A stretch of DNA of 64,000 nt from Desertivirga arenae (GCF_017355785.1 NZ_JAFEWE010000001.1:965332-1029331); one strand, 5' to 3'. Shown: positions 9,285 to 20,502, numbered from the stretch's first letter. Program-made: numbers and translations. The notes: generated by a model from the sequence alone, not told the origin.

Positions 9285-9435
9285 AATTACAAGATTATAA
9301 AATTGTTAAGCAAGCGCATCAAATACATTTTAAGTGTTTGATTTACAGATATTTATGTATTTTATAATTCAATTATTGCATTTACCTTAGCCCTCGTTAA
9401 CGAATGTTTATTCATTTTTTTATTAACCAATTATT

Positions 9436-12400
9436 ATGAGAAAGAAAATTACGCTATTAATTGCGTTTTTACTTGTCATCATCACAGGAGCGAGAGCACA
9501 AAACATTACCGTAACAGGAGTTGTGAAAGACAGTAAAGGGGAAACCCAACCTGGGGTATCTGTAAAAGAAAAAGGAACTACCAGAGGCACAGCCACAGAC
9601 GCAAATGGAAAGTATTCTATTTCCGTTCCTCAAACAGCCACCTTGGTTTTCAGCAGTATAGGGTTCTCCTTACAGGAGGTACCTGTAAATAACCGTTCCA
9701 CAGTAAACGTCACCCTTCGTACAGACAATACTCAATTACAAGAAGTCGTTGTTATTGGGTATGGAACTGCAACAAAGAAGGACGTAACCGGAGCAGTATC
9801 AAGTGTAAAGGCTACACAGCTTGAAAATGAGAACCCTCAGAGTGTTTCTGATATACTTAGAGGTAATATTCCCGGTCTTAACGTAGGTTTAAGTACGAGC
9901 GCGAAAGGTGGAGGAGATCTTCTTGTTCGGGGAAAAACTACTTTAAGTGCTGGCACATCTCCCCTGATTGTATTGGATGGAGTTATTTATAACGGGCAGT
10001 TGTCTGATATAAACCCTAATGACATTGAGACCGTAGATGTTCTTAAGGATGCCAGTTCACTCGCTGTATTTGGAGCGAAAGCAGCAACAGGAGTTGTGGC
10101 TATTACAACAAAAAAAGGGAAAAGCAGTACGCCGACAATTACAGTTAATACTAACATCGGTTTAGCAAAGCTTGCCAGAGACCAGGAAGTTTACAACGGC
10201 CAGGGATTTCTAGACTGGCGGGCCGATGTTGCCAGAAGTGGTGCGACAAGTGCTGCGTATCTCTACAATAACCCTAATAATTTACCAGAGGGTGTAACGG
10301 AAGCACAATGGCGCAATGGTGTAACAGGAGACCTTACCAAGATTTGGCTTGACCGCCTCGGCTTGGTTGCGAATGAGCAAGCTAATTATCTCTCTGGAAA
10401 GACTACTAATTGGTATGATGAGATTTTCAGAACAGGCCAGAGACAAGACCATACAGTTAGCATTGCCGGTAGAAAAGATGAGGTAAACTACTATATGTCT
10501 CTTGGCTATCTTAAAAATGAGAACCTGATTCAGGGCGGACAGTTCAGTACTTTTCGTACCCGTGTTAATTTGGAGGCAAAGGCAGCCAAATTTCTTACCC
10601 TTGGACTCAACCTGCAATATGCAGACCGGAATGAGGGGGCTATTGAAGCTGATTGGAATCAGCTAACCAATTTGTCGCCCTATGGAGATATGTATAATGC
10701 CGATGGAACATTGCGTCGTATTCCAACGGACGACAACGGTTTAAATGCAAGAAATCCATTTCTTGATATGACTTACAATGACCGGTTTGACAGACAGAAT
10801 ACGCTATTTGGAAGTCTTTATACAAAAGTAGCCCTGCCTTTTGGCATTTCTTATCAGCTCAACTTTAGTCCGGGCATTGATATGTTCCGGACTTTTAATC
10901 ACGCGTCGTCATTGAATCCTAATGTAACCACTCCCGGAGGTTCAGTTACACGTGCACAGGAAACAAGGTACAACTGGCAAGTGGATAATCTCCTTAAATG
11001 GAATAAAACCTTCGCGAAAATTCATAATGTTGATGTAACGCTTTTGGCAAATGCTGAAAAATATCAGACCTGGTGGACCTCAGCATATAATGAAGGGTTT
11101 GTACCGGGCGACTTTCTTTCCTACCACAATGTGTCAAGCGGAGTTAAACCTGCCGTAAACTCAGAAGATAAGGTTTATACCGGCGATGCACTAATGGGTA
11201 GATTAAACTATAGCTTGATGCAACGCTATAATTTAACATTATCCGTAAGAAGGGACGGGTACTCTGTATTCGGGGTAAAATCTAAAAGAGCTGTATTTCC
11301 CGCAGCTGCTCTAGCATGGACATTTACGGAAGAATCCTTTATGAAATCCCTTCCCTGGTTGAATTATGGAAAGCTACGCGTTTCATATGGTATCAACGGG
11401 AATCGTGATTTAAGGAATCCTGATAATGGAACTGTTGACCCTTATGCTGCACTTGCCATATTAAATACTGGAAAATACCAGTTAGTGACGCCGAGCGGAA
11501 CAGCGGTTGAAGCAAATACAGCTGCTTTAAACCCAAGAATGCCAAATCCTAACCTGCAGTGGGAACAGACCGCTTCATTCAACGCTGGATTGGACTTCTC
11601 TATCCTTAGAGACAGAATAGGCGGAACTATAGAGGTGTACGATAAACAGACATCTGACCTTTTGATTCGAGAGTCGGTAGTTAGAGTTTCAGGATACAAT
11701 AACGTATTTTCAAATATTGCCAAAGTTTCTAACCGAGGTTTCGAATTCAGTTTAAACACAAAAAACATTCGCAAAGACAATTTTAACTGGAATACCAACT
11801 TCAATCTCTTCTTCAACCGCAACCAGATAAAAATGCTTGCAAGTCCAACTGACGATCCAGGTAATGGCTGGTTCATCGGAAAGGATATTGATGTTATCTG
11901 GGACTACAAGATTCTAGGGGTATGGCAGGAAAGTGAATTAGCCGAGGCGAATAAATTCAATAAGGGAATAAAGGCAGGAGACTTCAAACTTCTGGATGTG
12001 GACGGGAATTACGTTTATAATGACGTCGACAAACAATTCCTGGGCTATACAAGTCCGAGGTTCACCTGGTCAATGAGAAACGAGTTTAATATCCTTAAAA
12101 ACTTCGACTTCTCATTCCAGCTTTTATCCAACTGGGGGCAGAAGAAACGTTTTGACCAAGCGAAAAATCAACCAGGAAGTGTGGGATTCGGCCGTTCTTC
12201 TTCTTACATCCTTCCTTACTGGACTCCTGAAAATCCGCGTAATGACTTCGCTCGTTTAAATTCCGGATTAAGTGGAACAAGCTTTGGCGTTTATCGTGAT
12301 AACTCTTTTATCCGCCTTAATACAGTTGCAGTTGCCTACTCTGTGCCTAACAAATTCGTGAATCAGGTTAGATTAAAAAGCGCTAAGCTCTATCTTAATG

Positions 12401-12504
12401 TGAACAATGCAGCTCTTTATGCTCCAACATGGGACTACTGGGATCCTCAGAATAATGGTCCAACTCCACGTTATTATACCCTTGGCCTCAATGTAACCTT
12501 ATAA
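9436..12504 (+). CDS. SusC-like TonB-dependent outer-membrane transporter
   Basis: A 1022-residue SusC-family protein: signal peptide (to about residue 22, GARAQ), a carboxypeptidase-like regulatory domain ([20 protein letters not shown]), a TonB box-like stretch ([11 protein letters not shown] near residue 100), the plug (PGLNV...LIVLDGV) and a C-terminal 22-strand barrel ending in LNVTL. With its SusD partner it imports oligosaccharides across the outer membrane using TonB energy. It starts a plus-strand operon, 11 bp ahead of SusD, and shares a control region with the divergent GH2 operon. The substrate is inferred to be uronate-containing or amino-sugar-containing oligomers because GH18 and DUF5009 genes follow. 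Confidence 0.95.
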   Translation: MRKKITLLIAFLLVIITGARAQNITVTGVVKDSKGETQPGVSVKEKGTTRGTATDANGKYSISVPQTATLVFSSIGFSLQEVPVNNRSTVNVTLRTDNTQLQEVVVIGYGTATKKDVTGAVSSVKATQLENENPQSVSDILRGNIPGLNVGLSTSAKGGGDLLVRGKTTLSAGTSPLIVLDGVIYNGQLSDINPNDIETVDVLKDASSLAVFGAKAATGVVAITTKKGKSSTPTITVNTNIGLAKLARDQEVYNGQGFLDWRADVARSGATSAAYLYNNPNNLPEGVTEAQWRNGVTGDLTKIWLDRLGLVANEQANYLSGKTTNWYDEIFRTGQRQDHTVSIAGRKDEVNYYMSLGYLKNENLIQGGQFSTFRTRVNLEAKAAKFLTLGLNLQYADRNEGAIEADWNQLTNLSPYGDMYNADGTLRRIPTDDNGLNARNPFLDMTYNDRFDRQNTLFGSLYTKVALPFGISYQLNFSPGIDMFRTFNHASSLNPNVTTPGGSVTRAQETRYNWQVDNLLKWNKTFAKIHNVDVTLLANAEKYQTWWTSAYNEGFVPGDFLSYHNVSSGVKPAVNSEDKVYTGDALMGRLNYSLMQRYNLTLSVRRDGYSVFGVKSKRAVFPAAALAWTFTEESFMKSLPWLNYGKLRVSYGINGNRDLRNPDNGTVDPYAALAILNTGKYQLVTPSGTAVEANTAALNPRMPNPNLQWEQTASFNAGLDFSILRDRIGGTIEVYDKQTSDLLIRESVVRVSGYNNVFSNIAKVSNRGFEFSLNTKNIRKDNFNWNTNFNLFFNRNQIKMLASPTDDPGNGWFIGKDIDVIWDYKILGVWQESELAEANKFNKGIKAGDFKLLDVDGNYVYNDVDKQFLGYTSPRFTWSMRNEFNILKNFDFSFQLLSNWGQKKRFDQAKNQPGSVGFGRSSSYILPYWTPENPRNDFARLNSGLSGTSFGVYRDNSFIRLNTVAVAYSVPNKFVNQVRLKSAKLYLNVNNAALYAPTWDYWDPQNNGPTPRYYTLGLNVTL

Positions 12505-12515
12505 TTTTTATCAAG

Positions 12516-14396
12516 ATGAATACTCGAAAACAACTTAGTATATTTTTTATGGCGGCAGCATTAGTAGCTGCCGGCGGTTGCAAGAAAAGTTATCTGGACG
12601 CTGATCAGTTGTCCAGCTATGCGCCAGAAACCTCATTAGGTACTGCAACGGCGATGAAAGCAATGTTAAATCAGTGTGGGTTACAAATTCGCGGAGAATA
12701 CTTTGGAGACTCGGCGCCAATGTTAACGGAATCAATATTCTCGGATGTTGCGGTTGAAGGAACAACAGACAAAAGCACACCAGCGCAGGACCTTATAACC
12801 AGGATCACTCCTGATGCGGAACTGAATAACAACGACTATAATAAAATTGGATATTATTGGGACGAAGGGTTTAGGGGAGTGCGCTACGCCAACACCATAA
12901 TTACAAACATTGACCGTCCGAAATACGCTTCCGAGGCAGAAAAAAATGCAATTTTGGGATCTGCCTATTTCTATAGGGCCTATTTTTACTATCGCCTGGT
13001 TCATCAGTTCGGAGACGTTCCTTTACTCCTAAAGGATCTGTCTGAACCTAAAAAAGATTTTTACACCACAAAGAGAGAGGTGATCTTACAAAAGATGAAA
13101 GAGGATCTGGACCTGGCGAAAACCTGGGTTCCGGATAATGTTAACAAAGGAGAGGTTACCAAAGGAGCTGTAAATCACCTTTTAACCAAAATTAACCTCG
13201 CATTAGGAAAATTTGATGATGCTATTGCATCTGCAACGAGTGTAATAAGCGGATCTCCCTATGGCTTAATGACCCAGCGCTTCGGCAGTACAGCAGGAGA
13301 TGTAACGAAGAATGTTGTTTGGGACCTGCACAGGATGGACAATAAAGCTTTAGCAACTAATAGAGAAGCTTTGTTTCTTGTTATTGACCGCGATAATCTT
13401 GCTTCAGGGTTTACTCCATTCGGAAGTCAGGTGATGAGGAACTGTGTTCCTGCCTGGCATTTTGCAAATCTAAAAACGCCTACAGGAAAACAAGGGATTG
13501 TGGATGCTGTAACAGCAGAGTTTCCACTAACAAGGATGTACGGTAGAGGAATTGGCCGGTACCGGGGAACACCATACAGCACTAAATACATTTGGACCGA
13601 CAACACAGACCTGCGTCATGCTAAAGGGATGTGGATGGACATGACAGACCTTGTATATAACAATCCCGCCTTAAAAACCTCTACGGATGCGGCAGACAAA
13701 GCTATCTATGGGAAGCCGCTCCAGGAATACTCGAGCTCTAACTTAAATCAAAGGTTTACTAACGGAGGATTCGATACTATTCGCCACTGGTTTGGCTGGC
13801 CTCACTACAAAGTGTTCATCAATTCAACCAACCAATACGCGAACGATCCTTATTGGACTCCACCAAGAGGTACAAATACAGACTGGTATGTTTTCCGCGT
13901 AGCTGAAACATTGCTACTAAGAGCTGAAGCATACTATTGGAAAAATGATCTGGGACTTGCAATGGCGGATATTAATGCAGTAAGAGGCAGAGCTCAGGCT
14001 CAATTACTAACAGATGCGTCAAAGGTAACAATAGGAACAATCCTTGACGAGAGAGCCCGCGAGCTGTATTGGGAAGAGCCACGGAAAACTGAGCTAACCC
14101 GGATCGCTTACATTTTTGCCGCAACAGGAAAGCCAGCATATAACGGTAAGACCTATACATTGGCGGCTTTCTCAGACAACAACTTCTTCTACGATAGGAT
14201 TATAGAGAAAAATGATTTTTATAAGAATGAAGTACCTACGGTGCAAGGTGTTAAATACAGGATAGCACCTTACCATGTATTATGGCCAATTCCAGCAGAT
14301 GCTCAACGGTTCAACACCAACGGTCGGATCAACCAAAACAAAGGTTACTCAGGCTACGAGAACAACGTTGCTCCTTTGGACAAAATCACAGAATAA
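12516..14396 (+). CDS. SusD-like surface glycan-binding lipoprotein
   Basis: A 626-residue SusD/RagB-family lipoprotein. The signal ends in [10 protein letters not shown], giving a lipidated Cys near residue 22. The alpha-helical TPR-rich core is recognisable by [19 protein letters not shown] and [24 protein letters not shown] segments and by the C-terminal [18 protein letters not shown] and [17 protein letters not shown] signatures. SusD lids close the SusC barrel and bind oligosaccharide at the cell surface. It follows SusC by 11 bp and is itself followed by a terminator-like hairpin (14462-14493) before the next gene, suggesting reduced expression of the downstream pair. Confidence 0.95.
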   Translation: MNTRKQLSIFFMAAALVAAGGCKKSYLDADQLSSYAPETSLGTATAMKAMLNQCGLQIRGEYFGDSAPMLTESIFSDVAVEGTTDKSTPAQDLITRITPDAELNNNDYNKIGYYWDEGFRGVRYANTIITNIDRPKYASEAEKNAILGSAYFYRAYFYYRLVHQFGDVPLLLKDLSEPKKDFYTTKREVILQKMKEDLDLAKTWVPDNVNKGEVTKGAVNHLLTKINLALGKFDDAIASATSVISGSPYGLMTQRFGSTAGDVTKNVVWDLHRMDNKALATNREALFLVIDRDNLASGFTPFGSQVMRNCVPAWHFANLKTPTGKQGIVDAVTAEFPLTRMYGRGIGRYRGTPYSTKYIWTDNTDLRHAKGMWMDMTDLVYNNPALKTSTDAADKAIYGKPLQEYSSSNLNQRFTNGGFDTIRHWFGWPHYKVFINSTNQYANDPYWTPPRGTNTDWYVFRVAETLLLRAEAYYWKNDLGLAMADINAVRGRAQAQLLTDASKVTIGTILDERARELYWEEPRKTELTRIAYIFAATGKPAYNGKTYTLAAFSDNNFFYDRIIEKNDFYKNEVPTVQGVKYRIAPYHVLWPIPADAQRFNTNGRINQNKGYSGYENNVAPLDKITE

Positions 14397-14461
14397 TTTG
14401 CCTCACTTCTCCGGCGGGATTCATCAATCCTTCTCATCATCCGGAATTATATAAATTGGTT

Positions 14462-14493
14462 ACACGCGGGGTCTAAAGGGCCCCGTGTTTTTT
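14462..14493 (+). terminator. Intra-operon terminator or attenuator after SusD
   Basis: ACACGcGGGG pairs with CCCCGTGT across a short loop, with a one- or two-base bulge, and is followed by six T. It ends only 13 bp before the ATG of the next gene, so that gene is either expressed by read-through or has almost no independent leader. Confidence 0.65.
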
Positions 14494-14506
14494 AACTAAA
14501 TAATTT

Positions 14507-15724
14507 ATGACTCAGACTCTTTCAAAAACCAATAGATCTGCCTATTCTGAAGGTCACCTTGAATTGCGGCCCCACGCGAGCCTCAGAATACCATCGATCG
14601 ATGTTCTTAGAGCTGTCGTTATGCTTCTGATGATCTTAGTGAATGATCTGAGCAGCGTTTCTAACCTCCCTAAATGGATAGGGCATGCTGAAGTAACTGA
14701 AAGCAGACTCGGCTTCGCTGACACAATTTTTCCGGCATTTTTATTTATAGCGGGTCTCTCCATTCCACTAGCCATTAATGGGAAAATTAAACAAGGAAAA
14801 ACTTCACTTTCGATAGCTCTCTATATCCTTGGGCGATCTTTGGCATTAATTATTATGGGATTCTTTCATGTGAATGCAGAAACCTACAACGACGCTTCAG
14901 GATTACCCAAAGCAACGTGGATCTTTCTGGTAACATCAGCCTTCTTCCTGATCTGGTTGCAGTACCCCAAAGGCTTTACAAAAGGAAAAATTTTCATATT
15001 GAGATTAGTGGGCGTTCTTCTTCTCCTGGGTATGGCTTACGTTTACAAGGGAGAAAATAAGGGGCAATTAGGGGGAATGCAACCATCCTGGTGGGGGATC
15101 TTAGGTATAATCGGTTGGGCGTATCTTGTTACTTCCTTCCTATTTTTAGTTTCCAGAAAATACGTGATTGCTCAGGCATTTCTACTCTTGGCTTTCTGTA
15201 CTATAAATCTACTTACACATTTGAATCTTGTTCCTTTCAGTATTCCCATTGTAAACGATGCTTCAAGCATAGCTCTGATGTTGTTTGGTACGTGCACCGT
15301 AACCCTTTATGCTACACAGCGGTCTAATATTGTAATTTATCTTCCGCTTGCCGCCCTTTTATTGATAGCCCTGGGAATGCTTCTTTCCCCCATAACAGGC
15401 GGTATTTCTAAAATAAACTCTACACCAGCCTGGGTTTTTATTTGTGCAGGAATAAGTGGTCTTACTTTTTATTCTTTTATTATCCTTATTGACCGAAAAA
15501 ATAAAGCCAACTGGTTCAATCTTATTAAACCGGCAGGAACAAGTACACTTACCTGTTATCTTATCCCCTATTTTTTATATTCCGGGTTTGAGCTTCTCCA
15601 TTTCTGGTACCCTGGATTTCTAAACTCTGGTTTGTTGGGAATTTTAAGATCTCTCGGGGTTTCTTTTCTTATTATTCTATTTGTGGGGTACATCGAGAAA
15701 AAAGAGCTAATCCTAAAAGTTTAA
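14507..15724 (+). CDS. DUF5009 / NagX-like polytopic membrane protein
   Basis: A 405-residue polytopic membrane protein starting at the ATG just past the hairpin. The motif RIPSIDVLRAVVMLLMILVND followed by FADTIFPAFLFIAGLSIPLA is characteristic of the DUF5009/NagX group, distantly related to human heparan-alpha-glucosaminide N-acetyltransferase. About ten hydrophobic segments are visible. In Bacteroidota these proteins are often encoded with N-acetylglucosamine or glycosaminoglycan genes; roles in transmembrane acetylation or amino-sugar transport have been proposed but are not settled. It is followed after 9 bp by GH18, which supports an amino-sugar role in this locus. Confidence 0.85.
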   Translation: MTQTLSKTNRSAYSEGHLELRPHASLRIPSIDVLRAVVMLLMILVNDLSSVSNLPKWIGHAEVTESRLGFADTIFPAFLFIAGLSIPLAINGKIKQGKTSLSIALYILGRSLALIIMGFFHVNAETYNDASGLPKATWIFLVTSAFFLIWLQYPKGFTKGKIFILRLVGVLLLLGMAYVYKGENKGQLGGMQPSWWGILGIIGWAYLVTSFLFLVSRKYVIAQAFLLLAFCTINLLTHLNLVPFSIPIVNDASSIALMLFGTCTVTLYATQRSNIVIYLPLAALLLIALGMLLSPITGGISKINSTPAWVFICAGISGLTFYSFIILIDRKNKANWFNLIKPAGTSTLTCYLIPYFLYSGFELLHFWYPGFLNSGLLGILRSLGVSFLIILFVGYIEKKELILKV

Positions 15725-15733
15725 TTCAACTAC

Positions 15734-16858
15734 ATGAAAACAATAAAGAAAAATTTTCCTGCTCTTCTAATACTATTTCTGGCTCAATTTGCTCTTGGAC
15801 AGCAAAGAATAGATAAACCTGTAATCATTGCATATGCAGGAGGATACAAGGGACTTATAGACACCTCGAAGATGGAGCCTCTTAAGATCACCCATATAAA
15901 TTATGCTTTCATAAATATTAAAGATGGTAAGGCTTTTCTGGAAAATAAAAAGACAGACACTGTTAATTTCAAAAACCTCAATGCGCTGAAACGTATAAAT
16001 AAGGATCTAAAAATTCTAATTTCCATTGGAGGATGGTCTTGGAGTGAAAACTTCTCAAATGCCGTTTTAACCGACTCGTCTCGCAGAGCTTTCGCTAAAA
16101 GTGCAGTAGATATTGTGCGGGGATACAAACTCGATGGGGTAGATATCGACTGGGAATATCCGGGAATGGCTGGAGAAGCAGGAAATTTATACCGCCCTGA
16201 AGATAAGCAAAATTACACGTTGATGTTCGCGGTACTACGGGAGGAACTGAACATGCTGGAAAAACAAAGCGCTAAGAAATTACTCCTTACAACAGCCACT
16301 GCCGGATTTGCATCTTTTCTTGACAATACCGAAATGGCTAAGGCGCAACAATACCTGGATTATGTCAACATTATGACCTACGACTTTTATTCCAGTAAAT
16401 TGGCGGGTCATCATACCAACTTATTTTCATCTTCGCTTAATCCCTCTGATAACTCTGCAGATAAAGCTGTCAAAGCCTACGTTGCCGCTGGAGTACCTAC
16501 CAATAAACTTGTTATGGGGATTGCCTTTTATGGAAGGAATATGAAGATTTCAGGCGAGAGCAAAATTGGCCTGGGAGGCAAAATCACCTCACAAACCTTT
16601 GGGGATGGCTATTCAAAGATTAAAGATAGCCTGGTAAATAAGAACGGGTTTAAAGAGTATCGGGACGAAGAAGCTAAAGCGCCTTATTTATATAATGATC
16701 AATCGCAGCTGTTCATCACCTACGATAATGAATGGTCTGTAAAGCACAAATGTGATTATGTACTGGAAAAAGGAATGGCCGGAGTGATGTTCTGGGAGTA
16801 TGACAATGATGAAAAAGGGTACTTATTAAGTGAGATAAATAAGGTGCTGGGGAAATGA
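15734..16858 (+). CDS. GH18 chitinase-like glycosidase
   Basis: A 374-residue secreted protein with a signal peptide ending at ALGQ (about residue 22). The GH18 signature DGVDIDWE is intact (Asp134, Asp137, Asp139, catalytic acid Glu141), as are the SIGGWSW strand and the late YDNEWSV / GVMFWEYDND segments. GH18 enzymes cleave beta-1,4 bonds next to an N-acetylglucosamine by substrate-assisted catalysis (chitinase or endo-N-acetylglucosaminidase). The short single-domain form without a carbohydrate-binding module fits a periplasmic or surface oligomer-cutting role. It is the last gene of the plus-strand block and stops 1 bp before the convergent PL5-like gene, with no terminator visible between them. 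Confidence 0.92.
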   Translation: MKTIKKNFPALLILFLAQFALGQQRIDKPVIIAYAGGYKGLIDTSKMEPLKITHINYAFINIKDGKAFLENKKTDTVNFKNLNALKRINKDLKILISIGGWSWSENFSNAVLTDSSRRAFAKSAVDIVRGYKLDGVDIDWEYPGMAGEAGNLYRPEDKQNYTLMFAVLREELNMLEKQSAKKLLLTTATAGFASFLDNTEMAKAQQYLDYVNIMTYDFYSSKLAGHHTNLFSSSLNPSDNSADKAVKAYVAAGVPTNKLVMGIAFYGRNMKISGESKIGLGGKITSQTFGDGYSKIKDSLVNKNGFKEYRDEEAKAPYLYNDQSQLFITYDNEWSVKHKCDYVLEKGMAGVMFWEYDNDEKGYLLSEINKVLGK

Positions 16859-16859
16859 T

Positions 16860-17951
16860 CTATTTCCCTTCGGCCCTCCTTCGTACTTTATTTACTAACA
16901 ACTGCCATTCCATATAATCTTCATCACCGGATGCCTTTTTTATCACCTCTAAATAGGCTGGATCAAAGTAATCGGCTGTCACCAATGCCACAACTCCTTT
17001 AGATGGTATAAAATTAGCAACAATGAATCCTTTTTCATTATTATTGGCGCGTTGTCTGTCGAACTCAACCTTACTGTTTTGAAATTCCTTGTGTGTTTTT
17101 GCACCTGTCATAAAAGGAACCAGAAAATCAGTAGATTTCTTGATTGAGCCCCCTTTGGAGGATTCGATGGTAAAGTAATTTTTACCGGTTGCTCTTTGAA
17201 TTACTATAGCTGTTTTAAGCAAGGGCTCTACACTGAAGATATGGTAATTCAAAGCATCTCGCTCGTAAAAATCATGTGTAGACCCGTCAGGATTCAAATT
17301 CACCTCTAACTGCCTGTTCAATTCATTCTCAACTATTTTGTCGTACTTACCCTCTTTGAGCACATAATTTATCATTGTCATCATCTTAATCCGGTGAGAA
17401 TTCCAATTATTCACGGCAGTCCCCTTGTTTCCTTTACCGGAAGGATGATTAACCTCAGCAGTAGCCATTGCATCTAACCAGGCATCAATTAGTTTACGAT
17501 CGTTAATACTGAGGGCTTTTCTTATCAAATCATATCCGAATACCAGATCCTCCAATTTGGTTTCATTTATAGGATTTCCATCAGGCTTATTTTCACGGGC
17601 CCAGGCTTTTAAAAATTCCACCGCTTTGTTTAGATATTTTCTTTCTCCCTTAAGTCTGTACATAAGTGAGAGAGCGAATATCTTATTCACATCTCCCAAT
17701 GATTTCAAGCTGGACATCTTCGCAGGGTTCCCCATTAGAAGTCCCTGGGATTGAATCAGTTTAATCGGGTCTGGTGCATCCGTTAATGCTTTTTCAGCCC
17801 TGCTTTCAAATTCCTTAACTATATCCCTGGCTTTGGGATTATTCTTCAACTCCTTTTTCAACAACTTCAGTTCAACTTTTCTAAAACTTACATCTTGAGC
17901 ATTTAATTGAGCTAAAGGGAATAAAAGTAATAGTGCTAGGATATTTCTCAT
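16860..17951 (-). CDS. PL5-like alginate-lyase-superfamily protein
   Basis: A 363-residue secreted protein (signal to about residue 18, AQLNAQD) with the alpha/alpha-toroid alginate-lyase domain. The active-site region reads AVNNWNSHRIKM (Asn181, Asn182, His186), and a second region RDALNYHIF supplies Arg231 and Tyr236, comparable to the Asn-His and Arg/Tyr groups of PL5 lyases, although the usual NNH is interrupted (NNWNSH). It therefore looks like a divergent, possibly active lyase for a uronate polymer. It lies downstream of the GH3 gene on the same strand but separated by 188 bp, so it may have its own promoter. An ATACGC core lies about 110 bp upstream of its start. Confidence 0.72.
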   Translation of the reverse strand: MRNILALLLLFPLAQLNAQDVSFRKVELKLLKKELKNNPKARDIVKEFESRAEKALTDAPDPIKLIQSQGLLMGNPAKMSSLKSLGDVNKIFALSLMYRLKGERKYLNKAVEFLKAWARENKPDGNPINETKLEDLVFGYDLIRKALSINDRKLIDAWLDAMATAEVNHPSGKGNKGTAVNNWNSHRIKMMTMINYVLKEGKYDKIVENELNRQLEVNLNPDGSTHDFYERDALNYHIFSVEPLLKTAIVIQRATGKNYFTIESSKGGSIKKSTDFLVPFMTGAKTHKEFQNSKVEFDRQRANNNEKGFIVANFIPSKGVVALVTADYFDPAYLEVIKKASGDEDYMEWQLLVNKVRRRAEGK

Positions 17952-18139
17952 CGAATGGCTGGTAATTGATTTTTAAAACAGAATTTTACAGACTTTGATC
18001 CGGGAATTGAAGCATTATTACCAACAAGATCAGAAAGGGCACAGATATGCTTATCATAAGAATACGCAGTTGAACCAATTTAATCATTTTACTCTGCTTC
18101 CCTCTCTGAACCTTGCGGTAAATAGTAATTATTGGAAAA

Positions 18140-20440
18140 TTATTCTACCAATTCAAACTTGTTCTGAAGTGGTAAATTATCTGAAGCTGAACCAATCATC
18201 AGTTTAAACTCGCCCGGCTCGGCGTTCCAATTCATCCGCTGATCATAAAAGGCTAACTTTTCTTTATTGATGGTAAAGGAGATTGTTTTGCTTTCTCCTG
18301 GATTTAACATGAGTTTCCTGAAGTCCTTCAATTCCTTAACAGGTCTGGTTACACTGGCTACAAGATCTTGTATATACAGTTGGACAACCTCTTCGCCTGC
18401 ATATTTCCCTGTATTTTTCAATGTCATTGTTACAATTATCGAGTCTGATAACTTCATCTTTTGTTTATCAAGCTTCAAATCACTTAAGGCAAAAGTAGTA
18501 TAACTTAACCCGTGACCAAAGGCATACTTTGGCGTATTGGGCAGATCGATATACACTGATCTGTAAGTTTTATCATTCTCATTCATTGACGGCCTGCCTG
18601 TATTTTTGCAATTATAAAAGAGAGGGATCTGACCTTCAGAGCGAGGAAAAGTCATAGGAAGTTTTCCTGCAGGATTATAGTCGCCATAGAGCACGTTTGC
18701 AATAGCATTTCCAGCTTCGCTTCCCAACCACCACGTGTACATGATCGCATCAGCATTGTCGGCGGTCCAATTAAAAATCAAAGGACGCCCGGCCATTACC
18801 AATACAACCATGGGTTTTCCGGTGGCTTTTACCGCTTTAATAAGTTGTTCCTGACATCCTGGTAGTTTAATTTCTGCCCGGCTCTTTCCTTCACCACTCA
18901 TGTCAAAGGCTTCACCAACAGCCATGATTACAACATCTGCCTTCTTTGCCACTTCAATCGCTTCTTCAAAACCAGCGGAAGCAGTATCTGAAATGCCACA
19001 ACCTTTTGCATACAGAAGTTTTGTTTGCTTGCCCACTTTATTCTCCAGACCTTCATACAAGGAAACCAGATGATCATTATCCCATTTTACCGACCAGAAG
19101 CCTTTCATGTCTTCGTTTGACTTTGCCAGGGGACCTATTACTGCTATATTTTTAAGGTTCTTCGAAAGCGGCAATACCTGGTTCTGGTTCTTAAGTAAAA
19201 CGATACTCTTTTCTGCCACTTCCCGGGCCGCCTTTCTATTTGCATCAGAGTTCAGTATCCTTTTCTCCCTGCTATCGCTACTAAATCTAAATGGATCTTC
19301 AAAGAGGCCAAGTTCATACTTCTTACGAAGAATTCTTCTCACCGCATCATCGATCAAAGCTTCAGACACCTTACCCTCCTTAACTAGTTTTGGTAAGCTA
19401 GTGACATAGCTACGACTTTCCATATCCATATCACTTCCGGCATTGATTGCAAGGCGCCCAGCATCTGAATTATCTTTAGCAAAGCCGTGCGGCACCATCT
19501 CCTTTATCGATCCCCAGTCGCTTACTATAAATCCTTTAAAATTCCACTTTCCTTTTAGAATATCTCTTTGAAGATAGCTGTTACCCGTTGCCGGGATACC
19601 ATTCAGATCATTAAAAGAATTCATAAAAGTTGCTGCACCCTCATCTGCAGCAGCTTTAAAAGGAGGCAAATAAGTTTCCCATAAAAGCCTGTCGCTCATG
19701 TCGACTGTATTATAGTCGCGTCCAGCAATAGCGGCACCATAAGCGGCGAAGTGCTTCACACAGGCCATTACCGCATCAGTGCTACCCAAACCTTTGCCCT
19801 GGAATCCTCTTACCCTTGCCCTGGCAATTAGAGAGCCAAGGTAAGTATCCTCTCCAGCTCCTTCCATTACCCGGCCCCATCTGGGGTCACGAGAGATATC
19901 AACCATCGGAGCAAAGGTCCAGTGAATACCAGCTGCAGCAGCTTCTGTTGCCGAAACCCGGGCAGAAGTCTCGATCGCCTTCAGATCCCAACTTGCAGCT
20001 TCTGCCAATGGAATTGGAAATGTAACACGATAGCCGTGAATAACATCCAAACCGAATAAAAGAGGGATCTTCAATCGCGATTGGAGCGCCAGCTCCTGGA
20101 CCATCCGGGTATCTTTGGCACCGCGCACATTCAGCATGGAGCCAACTTTCCCTTCCTTAATTTCGTTGTATTTAGTACTGTTTTCAGTAAGAGGGCCCGT
20201 TGCCAGACGGTCACTGGTATATTGGTTAAGCTGTCCAACCTTCTCTTCAAGGGTCATTCTAGCGAGAAGACTTTCAACTTTAGCATCGATACCATATTGT
20301 GCTTGTGCAAAGACAATCCCATTAAATTTAAGGGCGAAAACAATTACTCCGCAAAGAGTTTTTCCAGAGGTATTAAAGAACCTTCTAAACACTCTCCTTC
20401 CCACTACTGAGCAATCGCTCACGAAGGCTATTTTAAACAT
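18140..20440 (-). CDS. GH3 beta-glycosidase (BglX-like)
   Basis: A secreted GH3 enzyme of about 766 residues. I choose the ATG at 20440; the reading frame stays open to a GTG at 20503 that overlaps the SusD stop codon, but the signal-like segment (CGVIVFALKFNGIVFAQ) fits the ATG better. The (beta/alpha)8 domain contains KHFAAYGA and the nucleophile Asp in FIVSDWG (about residue 308 from the ATG). The alpha/beta sandwich domain (VIGPLA onward) and a C-terminal fibronectin-type-III-like domain (GEEVVQLYIQD) follow, as in BglX. GH3 enzymes release terminal beta-glucose, xylose or N-acetylglucosamine. It is the last gene of the tandem SusCD operon. Confidence 0.92.
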   Translation of the reverse strand: MFKIAFVSDCSVVGRRVFRRFFNTSGKTLCGVIVFALKFNGIVFAQAQYGIDAKVESLLARMTLEEKVGQLNQYTSDRLATGPLTENSTKYNEIKEGKVGSMLNVRGAKDTRMVQELALQSRLKIPLLFGLDVIHGYRVTFPIPLAEAASWDLKAIETSARVSATEAAAAGIHWTFAPMVDISRDPRWGRVMEGAGEDTYLGSLIARARVRGFQGKGLGSTDAVMACVKHFAAYGAAIAGRDYNTVDMSDRLLWETYLPPFKAAADEGAATFMNSFNDLNGIPATGNSYLQRDILKGKWNFKGFIVSDWGSIKEMVPHGFAKDNSDAGRLAINAGSDMDMESRSYVTSLPKLVKEGKVSEALIDDAVRRILRKKYELGLFEDPFRFSSDSREKRILNSDANRKAAREVAEKSIVLLKNQNQVLPLSKNLKNIAVIGPLAKSNEDMKGFWSVKWDNDHLVSLYEGLENKVGKQTKLLYAKGCGISDTASAGFEEAIEVAKKADVVIMAVGEAFDMSGEGKSRAEIKLPGCQEQLIKAVKATGKPMVVLVMAGRPLIFNWTADNADAIMYTWWLGSEAGNAIANVLYGDYNPAGKLPMTFPRSEGQIPLFYNCKNTGRPSMNENDKTYRSVYIDLPNTPKYAFGHGLSYTTFALSDLKLDKQKMKLSDSIIVTMTLKNTGKYAGEEVVQLYIQDLVASVTRPVKELKDFRKLMLNPGESKTISFTINKEKLAFYDQRMNWNAEPGEFKLMIGSASDNLPLQNKFELVE

Positions 20441-20502
20441 ATTTATCAAAAATTGCAGGATTATCTTTAATAGTTTAATAGAAACAATGAGAGGTACATA
20501 CA

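Larger units (their letters stand above)
8834..9435. promoter_or_regulatory. Divergent regulatory region between the GH2 operon and the plus-strand SusC gene
   Basis: This 600-bp gene-free stretch separates two divergently transcribed PUL operons. It contains the GH2 promoter and operator site a, a further CGATACGTTTTA copy (9109-9120) in the same orientation, and a copy pointing toward SusC (site h, ATGCGTATCA, 9233-9242). It also holds a short perfect inverted repeat at 9270-9284 (GTCTG, 5 nt, CAGAC). A tentative SusC promoter is TTG at 9303 with TACATTTT at 9324-9331. The DNA is very AT rich. No open reading frame here looks coding. Confidence 0.5.

Noticed and set aside
18055..18070. GCGTATTC core upstream of the PL5-like gene as another operator
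   Set aside because: Only the six-base core matches and the second block is missing; such a short match is expected by chance many times in 64 kb.
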